In this document: piece by piece, positions 59,269 to 64,000 of the stretch
Numbering within the stretch: position 1 is the first letter of the stretch
Layout: the number at the start of each line of letters is the position of its first letter
NCBI RefSeq assembly: GCF_028689845.1
Contig: NZ_JAQVCH010000005.1
Span: forward strand, 1 to 64,000
Direction: 5' to 3'
Source: Flavobacterium sp.
Lineage (GTDB): Bacteria > Bacteroidota > Bacteroidia > Flavobacteriales > Flavobacteriaceae
Length of the DNA: 64,000 nt
Notes under the pieces: generated by a model
Databases searched by the model: none
What the model saw: only the letters and a program-made list of their open reading frames with translations
What the model was told of the DNA's origin: nothing
Position numbers and translations under genes: made by a program

Positions 59269-60894
59269 TTATAGTTGAGGACCTGCTTTTACCAAGTTTT
59301 GTCCTTCTTCATTATCAGTATACTGAACGAAATTTTTTATAAATAAACCGGCTAAATTAGCTGCTTTTTCATTCCACTCCGCCTTATTTGAATAGGTATC
59401 TCTCGGATCAAGAATGGCCGGATTCACTTCGTGCAAAGCTGTTGGAATAGCAAAATTAAACATCGGAATAGTTTTTGTTTCAGCTTTTTCAATAGACCCA
59501 TCTAAAATAGCATCGATAATGGCTCGTGTGTCTTTAATTGAAATTCTTTTTCCAGTTCCATTCCAACCTGTATTGACCATATAAGCGGTAGCGTTGTGCT
59601 CTTCCATTTTCTTTACTAATTCTTCACCATATTTGGTTGGATGTAACGATAAAAACGCTTTACCAAAACAAGCAGAGAAAGTTGGTTGTGGTTCAGTTAC
59701 TCCTCTTTCTGTTCCAGCTAATTTTGCTGTAAATCCAGAAAGGAAATAATACTTCGTTTGCTCAGGAGTAAGTTTAGAAACGGGAGGCATAACACCAAAA
59801 GCATCTGCTGTTAAGAAGATTACTTTTGTAGCATGCCCTGCTTTAGAAACTGGCTTAACAATATTTTGAATATGATTAATTGGATAAGAAACACGCGTAT
59901 TTTGCGTTACTGAACCATCTTTAAAATCAATTATTCCATTCGCATCAACGGTTACATTCTCTAATAAAGCATCTTTTTTGATAGCTCCATAAATATCTGG
60001 CTCGTTTTCTTTACTTAAATCAATGGTTTTTGCATAACAACCACCTTCAAAATTAAAAACACCTTCGTTATCCCAGCCGTGCTCATCATCGCCAATTAAT
60101 TCGCGTTTTGGATCTGTTGACAAGGTTGTTTTTCCAGTTCCAGACAAACCAAAGAAAACAGCTACATCTCCGTCCTTTCCTTTATTTGCAGAACAGTGCA
60201 TAGAAGCTATTCCTTGTAAAGGCAAATAATAATTCATCATCGAGAAAAGACCTTTTTTCATTTCTCCTCCATACCAAGTCCCACCAATAATTTGAACTTT
60301 TTCTGTTAAGTTGAAGGCCACATATACTTCAGAATTTAAACCGTGGGCGGCATAATCCTTAAAGGTTGTTTTTGAACCATTCATCACAATAAAATCAGGC
60401 TCACCAAAATTTTCAAGTTCCTTTTCTGTTGGACGGATGAACATGTTTTTAACAAAATGAGCTTGCCAAGCCACTTCCATAATAAAACGCACTTTTAATC
60501 GTGTGTTTTCATTGGCACCACAAAAGGCGTCAACTACAAATAATCTTTTTCCAGAAAGTTGGTTAACTGTATTCTCTTTCAAAGCTATCCATGTTTCTTG
60601 AGAAATAGGCTTGTTATCGTTTGGAGCTTTTGGAGAATTCCACCAAATGGTATCTTTCGTCACGTCATCTTCTACAATATATTTATCTTTTGGAGAACGA
60701 CCAGTAAATTCACCAGTCATTACATTTACAGCTCCGAGCTCGGATAACTGTCCTTTTTCAAAACCTTGAAGACCTGAACTGAGCTCTTCTTTATATAAAA
60801 ATTCAAACGAAGGATTGTAGATTATTTCTTGGGCATTGTGTATCCCGTATTTTTCTAACGAAATCGATTTCGTAATTTGAGCGGATGTATCCAT
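59269..60894 (-). CDS. pckA: ATP-dependent phosphoenolpyruvate carboxykinase
   Basis: This 541-residue enzyme converts oxaloacetate and ATP to phosphoenolpyruvate at the start of gluconeogenesis. It has the kinase-1a loop [12 protein letters not shown] near residue 249, the metal/ATP block [19 protein letters not shown] after it, and [11 protein letters not shown] near residue 65 for the substrate. Length and motifs are those of the ATP-dependent bacterial type. A -7 element TATTTTTG is at 60936-60929. Gluconeogenesis would suit growth on amino acids and peptides. Confidence 0.97.
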   Translation of the reverse strand: MDTSAQITKSISLEKYGIHNAQEIIYNPSFEFLYKEELSSGLQGFEKGQLSELGAVNVMTGEFTGRSPKDKYIVEDDVTKDTIWWNSPKAPNDNKPISQETWIALKENTVNQLSGKRLFVVDAFCGANENTRLKVRFIMEVAWQAHFVKNMFIRPTEKELENFGEPDFIVMNGSKTTFKDYAAHGLNSEVYVAFNLTEKVQIIGGTWYGGEMKKGLFSMMNYYLPLQGIASMHCSANKGKDGDVAVFFGLSGTGKTTLSTDPKRELIGDDEHGWDNEGVFNFEGGCYAKTIDLSKENEPDIYGAIKKDALLENVTVDANGIIDFKDGSVTQNTRVSYPINHIQNIVKPVSKAGHATKVIFLTADAFGVMPPVSKLTPEQTKYYFLSGFTAKLAGTERGVTEPQPTFSACFGKAFLSLHPTKYGEELVKKMEEHNATAYMVNTGWNGTGKRISIKDTRAIIDAILDGSIEKAETKTIPMFNFAIPTALHEVNPAILDPRDTYSNKAEWNEKAANLAGLFIKNFVQYTDNEEGQNLVKAGPQL

Positions 60895-60928
60895 AAAATT
60901 AACCGTTTAGTTGTGTTTATTTATTTGG

Positions 60929-60936
60929 CAAAAATA
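60929..60936 (-). promoter_or_regulatory. -7 element of pckA
   Basis: Minus-strand TATTTTTG, followed by CC, about 34 bases before the start codon. No TTG at the expected distance. Confidence 0.5.
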
Positions 60937-60974
60937 AAAATTTAATCTTTACTATTTTGAGATTTATCAATAAA

Positions 60975-61361
60975 TTATGCTTTTTGTTTATAAATATCAA
61001 AAAACAGAACGCCCCAAGCGACAATTAATAACAATCCCCCAATTGGCGTAACAGGGCCTAAAAAGCCAAAATCAACCGAAGTAACGGCCGGTGTTGCTAA
61101 TAAAAAAATGGAGCCAGAAAAAAGCAAAACCCCAACCAACACTAAACTTAGAATGATTTTCTTACTTTTTTCTGTTACTAAAGAAGTGGTTCCGAGAAAA
61201 AGCAAAAAAATAGCGTGATACATTTGGTAACGCACCCCTGTTTCAAAAGTGGTCAATTGGTTTTCTGTAAGTTGTGATTTTAACGCATGGGCTCCAAAAG
61301 CACCTAAAATAATAGCTAAAATCCCAAGAACTGCGGCAAAAAGAATTATTTTTCGATTCAT
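60975..61361 (-). CDS. DUF423 membrane protein
   Basis: From 61361 (MNRKIILFAAVLG) this is a 128-residue protein with four membrane helices. The DUF423 signature AIILGAFGAHALKSQLTENQLTTFETGVRYQMYHA lies across 19-54. Function is unknown. The frame is open to 61424, but the -7 element TAAATTTG (61387-61380) lies inside that extension. The promoter, with TTG at 61406-61404 and a 16-base spacer, faces away from the saccharopine dehydrogenase gene. Confidence 0.92.
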   Translation of the reverse strand: MNRKIILFAAVLGILAIILGAFGAHALKSQLTENQLTTFETGVRYQMYHAIFLLFLGTTSLVTEKSKKIILSLVLVGVLLFSGSIFLLATPAVTSVDFGFLGPVTPIGGLLLIVAWGVLFFDIYKQKA

Positions 61362-61379
61362 TTGGCTTAAAATGTCTGA

Positions 61380-61406
61380 CAAATTTACACATTTAAATTT
61401 TCTCAA
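61380..61406 (-). promoter_or_regulatory. Promoter of the DUF423 gene
   Basis: Minus-strand TTG (61406-61404), a 16-base spacer and TAAATTTG (61387-61380). Confidence 0.5.
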
Positions 61407-61428
61407 AAAAAGAATTAACAGCACTTAA

Positions 61429-61460
61429 TTTGTTAGAAATATAACATTTGCTTACTTTCG
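61429..61460 (+). promoter_or_regulatory. Promoter of the saccharopine dehydrogenase gene
   Basis: TTTG (61429-61432), a 20-base spacer and TACTTTCG (61453-61460), one base off the consensus. Confidence 0.5.
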
Positions 61461-61482
61461 TGTGATTTTTATACTAAAACCC

Positions 61483-62853
61483 ATGAGAAATATTCTGATT
61501 ATTGGAGCAGGTCGATCAGCTTCTTCGCTTATAAAGTACTTACTCACAAAGTCTGACTCTGAAAAACTGCATCTCACCATCGCTGATTTATCATTAGAAT
61601 TAGCCATGAAAAAAACCAATAATCACCCGAATGCAACGCCAATTCAGTTGGACACTGTTAATGTAGAACAGCGGCAGAAAGAAATTCAAAAGTCGGACAT
61701 TGTCATTTCTATGCTTCCTGCTCATTTGCATGTAGAAATTGCACAAGATTGTATCGCTTTCAGAAAAAATATGGTCACTGCTTCTTATATAAGTCCGAAA
61801 ATGCAAGAGTTAGATGCTCAAGCAAAAGAAAATGGTTTAATTTTTATGAATGAAATCGGACTTGATCCTGGCATTGACCATATGAGTGCGATGAAAGTCA
61901 TTGATGAAATTAGAGCAAAAGGCGGAAAAATGATTCAGTTTGAGTCGTTTTGTGGCGGCTTAGTTGCTCCCGAAAGCGATACTAATTTATGGAATTATAA
62001 GTTTTCATGGAACCCTAGAAATGTAGTATTAGCTGGTCAAGGCGGTGTTTCGAAGTTTATTCAAGAAGGAAAGTATAAATATATTCCGTATAATAAATTA
62101 TTTAGAAGAACGGAGTTTTTAGAAGTAGAAGGCTATGGCCGATTTGAAGGCTATGCAAATCGCGATTCGTTAAAATACCGTAGCATTTACGGACTAGATT
62201 CTATTTTGACGATGTATCGCGGCACGCTTCGTCGGGTTGGTTATTCAAAAGCATGGGACATGTTGGTGCAACTCGGCATGACTGACGATAGCTATACGAT
62301 GGAAAATTCTGAAAACATGACCTATCGTGATTTTACAAATTCCTTCTTGGCTTATCATCCAACGGATTCGGTAGAGTTGAAGTTACGTCATTACCTTAAA
62401 ATTGACCAAGATGATGTGATCTGGGATAAATTTATGGAACTCGATTTATTTGATGCTTCCAAAAAAGTGTCCATTAAAAATGCAACGCCGGCTCAAATAT
62501 TAGAGAAAATTCTAGCTGAAAAGTGGGCTTTACAACCAGAGGACAAAGACATGATTGTGATGTATCATAAATTTGGTTACGAATTAAACGGAAAAGAGTG
62601 TCAAATTGATAGCACCATGGTTTGTCTTGGAGATGATCAAACCTATACTGCAATGGCTAAAACAGTTGGCTTGCCAGTTGCTATTGCCACTTTACAAATT
62701 TTAAACGGCAACATCAAAACTCCCGGTGTTCAAATTCCAATTAAAAAAGAAGTATACCTTCCAATTTTAAAAGAATTAGAATCTTTTGGTGTTGTTTTTA
62801 ATGAAAAAGAAGTACCTTATATGGGTTATAATCCAAATAATGTAGCGGGATAA
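61483..62853 (+). CDS. Saccharopine dehydrogenase family protein (glutamate-forming type)
   Basis: From 61483 (MRNILIIGAGRSASS) this is a 456-residue dehydrogenase with the NAD(P) loop IGAGRSASSLIKYLL at 6-20. The block NEIGLDPGIDHMSAM near 128 and FCGGLVAPESD near 157 match the saccharopine dehydrogenase (L-glutamate-forming) half of the bifunctional lysine-degrading enzyme. It would split saccharopine to aminoadipate semialdehyde and glutamate. The lysine-ketoglutarate reductase half is not in the window. Related enzymes act on other opine-like substrates. An Lrp/AsnC regulator gene lies nearby. Confidence 0.87.
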   Translation: MRNILIIGAGRSASSLIKYLLTKSDSEKLHLTIADLSLELAMKKTNNHPNATPIQLDTVNVEQRQKEIQKSDIVISMLPAHLHVEIAQDCIAFRKNMVTASYISPKMQELDAQAKENGLIFMNEIGLDPGIDHMSAMKVIDEIRAKGGKMIQFESFCGGLVAPESDTNLWNYKFSWNPRNVVLAGQGGVSKFIQEGKYKYIPYNKLFRRTEFLEVEGYGRFEGYANRDSLKYRSIYGLDSILTMYRGTLRRVGYSKAWDMLVQLGMTDDSYTMENSENMTYRDFTNSFLAYHPTDSVELKLRHYLKIDQDDVIWDKFMELDLFDASKKVSIKNATPAQILEKILAEKWALQPEDKDMIVMYHKFGYELNGKECQIDSTMVCLGDDQTYTAMAKTVGLPVAIATLQILNGNIKTPGVQIPIKKEVYLPILKELESFGVVFNEKEVPYMGYNPNNVAG

Positions 62854-62862
62854 TTTTGAATT

Positions 62863-63444
62863 TTACAATCTGTTTTTATTAATTTCGTCTTGTAATTGGC
62901 GTCCCAATTTCTGTTCTTTTTCTAAAGCTTTGTGCTTATAGTCTTCAAAATCAGTTTCTAATTTTTCTGCGTGACTTTTTTGTTCATTTGCGACTGATTT
63001 AGCACTTTTAAGTTGAACAAACAACAACAGTAAAACAAGTCCTAAGACAGAGACAATTCCCCACATCAAATAATTGTAGTTGGTTTTACTCATCGTAGTT
63101 CCAAATAAATCAACATTATTTTGAGCCGTTTGCAATTCATTTAAATTCGCTTGTGTTGTTTTTAAGGTGTCGTTTAGTTTTGACACGATCGCTTGATGAC
63201 TCTCTTTTTGTTTTTTTAAATCAACTAATTCCTTTTGGTATTGACGAACAGAATCCGTGCTGCTTTTTTTAAGTTGTAATAAATAGTCTTTTTTTACCAC
63301 TTTATACTCTTGAAAATTGTTTGACTTTTGCATAACATAATCAAACTGCTCGTTTAAAGTACCGTTACTTTTTCCTTGGCTATTTTCTTGAGCAAAAGCT
63401 AAGGAGGTTATTGAAATCAAGAGGAAAACTATATAATTTTTCAT
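62863..63444 (-). CDS. Exported coiled-coil protein with a membrane anchor
   Basis: From 63444 (MKNYIVFLLISITSLAFAQ) this is a 193-residue protein with a 19-residue signal peptide. Two coiled-coil stretches (about 45-110 and 150-190) rich in Lys, Glu, Gln and Leu flank a single membrane segment (YLMWGIVSVLGLVLLLLFVQ). I do not recognise a family. A role as a spacer or scaffold in the envelope is possible, but nothing in the sequence defines one. It lies between saccharopine dehydrogenase and Lrp genes and is oppositely oriented. Confidence 0.7.
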   Translation of the reverse strand: MKNYIVFLLISITSLAFAQENSQGKSNGTLNEQFDYVMQKSNNFQEYKVVKKDYLLQLKKSSTDSVRQYQKELVDLKKQKESHQAIVSKLNDTLKTTQANLNELQTAQNNVDLFGTTMSKTNYNYLMWGIVSVLGLVLLLLFVQLKSAKSVANEQKSHAEKLETDFEDYKHKALEKEQKLGRQLQDEINKNRL

Positions 63445-63611
63445 AAAAAACATCTCATTAAACTCGTTTATAAAAATTAGAGGCATAACAAATTTAATTT
63501 TTTTTGTTTAAGTATCCTAACTTATTATCGTTATCAGAAGTGCTTTTAGAAAAATAAATTACTTTTACCTATCAAAAATGAAAATTTTAGAACAATTTAT
63601 AACTTTATTCC

Positions 63612-63619
63612 TATTTTTG
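63612..63619 (+). promoter_or_regulatory. -7 element of the Lrp-type regulator gene
   Basis: TATTTTTG, 17 bases before the start codon. No TTG at the expected place. Confidence 0.45.
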
Positions 63620-63636
63620 ATTTAAAATAGAAACTT

Positions 63637-64000
63637 ATGAAAATTAATTCTTTAGAAGTTGAAATAGATGGGATTGATAAAGAGATTCTTCGCGATTTGA
63701 TGGAAGATGCTCGAAAACCTATTTTACAAATTGCAAATAAAATTGGCATTTCAGGAGCGGCCATTCACCAACGTTTACGTAAATTAGAAGAAGCCGGCGT
63801 GATTTCGGGTTCTAAATTCATACTTAATCATAAGGTTTTAGGCTATAAAACGATGGCATTTATTGGAGTTTATTTAGACAAAGCTTCTAGCAATGCAGAA
63901 GCGGTGAAAGAACTAAAAAAAATTCCTGAAGTTTTGGAATGCCATTATACCACTGGAAATTGGAGTATTCTCATTAAGATTATTTGTCGGGACAATGAAC
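63637..64000 (+). CDS. Lrp/AsnC family transcriptional regulator, cut by the right window edge
   Basis: The frame opens at ATG 63637 and stays open to the window end, giving 121 residues. A winged helix-turn-helix lies at about 13-60 (IDKEILRDLMEDARKPI, then ISGAAIHQRLRKLEEAGVISG). The start of the RAM ligand-binding domain follows (IGVYLDKASSNAEAV). Lrp-type proteins respond to amino acids and control their metabolism. Its closeness to the saccharopine dehydrogenase gene suggests, without proof, lysine or related control. The complete protein would be about 155 residues. Confidence 0.92.
   Translation, partial: MKINSLEVEIDGIDKEILRDLMEDARKPILQIANKIGISGAAIHQRLRKLEEAGVISGSKFILNHKVLGYKTMAFIGVYLDKASSNAEAVKELKKIPEVLECHYTTGNWSILIKIICRDNE

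Overview
The window reads as chromosomal DNA of a member of the Bacteroidota, family Flavobacteriaceae, close to Flavobacterium. The evidence is the low GC content, the promoters of the TTG-N19-TAnnTTTG type, three proteins with type IX secretion (T9SS) type A sorting domains, a TonB-dependent receptor with a carboxypeptidase-regulatory-like N-terminus, mevalonate-pathway genes, a proofreading exonuclease fused to DNA polymerase III alpha, and DUF4271/DUF4296 family proteins. About 65 protein genes and two tRNA genes (Leu-TAG, Asp-GTC) are packed with short gaps. There is no rRNA, CRISPR array or prophage. The only mobile DNA seen is the last 33 codons of an IS1595/ISXO2-type transposase at the left edge.

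Region by region. 0-2.9 kb: transposase end, DUF2797 protein, GH3-family protein overlapping a tiny lipoprotein. 2.8-9.6 kb (minus strand): tig-clpP-clpX proteostasis genes, then a small membrane protein, an alpha/beta hydrolase, a membrane glycosyltransferase and a flippase-like protein. 9.6-15 kb: ruvC and hemW separated by a 94-bp near-perfect duplication, a cyclase-GNAT-YjbR operon, a structured RNA-like element and an M20 dipeptidase. 15-18 kb: tRNA-Leu, a frameshifted small lipoprotein and an exported M3 oligopeptidase. 18-23.6 kb: an isoprenoid block (diphosphomevalonate decarboxylase, mevalonate-kinase-like GHMP kinase, UbiA prenyltransferase) with two rRNA pseudouridine synthases and TspO. 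23.6-30 kb: tRNA-Asp, DUF58, thioredoxin and dnaE. 30-38 kb: a T9SS beta-propeller-like protein, an RRM protein, rpsP-rimM, trmN6, a glutaryl-CoA dehydrogenase, DUF3050 and an SGNH lipoprotein. 38-43 kb (minus strand): an iron-sulfur/redox group (ferredoxin, ferredoxin-NADP reductase, NifU-like, Mrp), an alkyltransferase-like protein, a LysE exporter and trmB.

43-52 kb is the most system-like part: a PhoR/PhoB-like two-component pair is divergent from a TonB-dependent receptor, a surface-type beta-helix lipoprotein, a miniature protein that is only signal peptide plus T9SS sorting domain, and a lamin-tail-like T9SS protein. Each of the four target genes appears to have its own promoter. 52-64 kb: LuxE-like protein, tyrS, an epimerase, a DUF4296-pyrC-dolichol-phosphate-mannose-synthase-like operon, DUF4271-hemD, pckA, DUF423, a saccharopine dehydrogenase, a coiled-coil exported protein, and an Lrp/AsnC regulator cut by the right edge.

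Most genes are housekeeping genes in arrangements usual for the family. The observations most worth checking are the two-component/TonB/T9SS locus, the structured element at 13.4 kb, the frameshifted lipoprotein at 15.4 kb, the dyads over the tig and GH3 promoters, and the Gln that replaces the first metal-binding His of the dihydroorotase.
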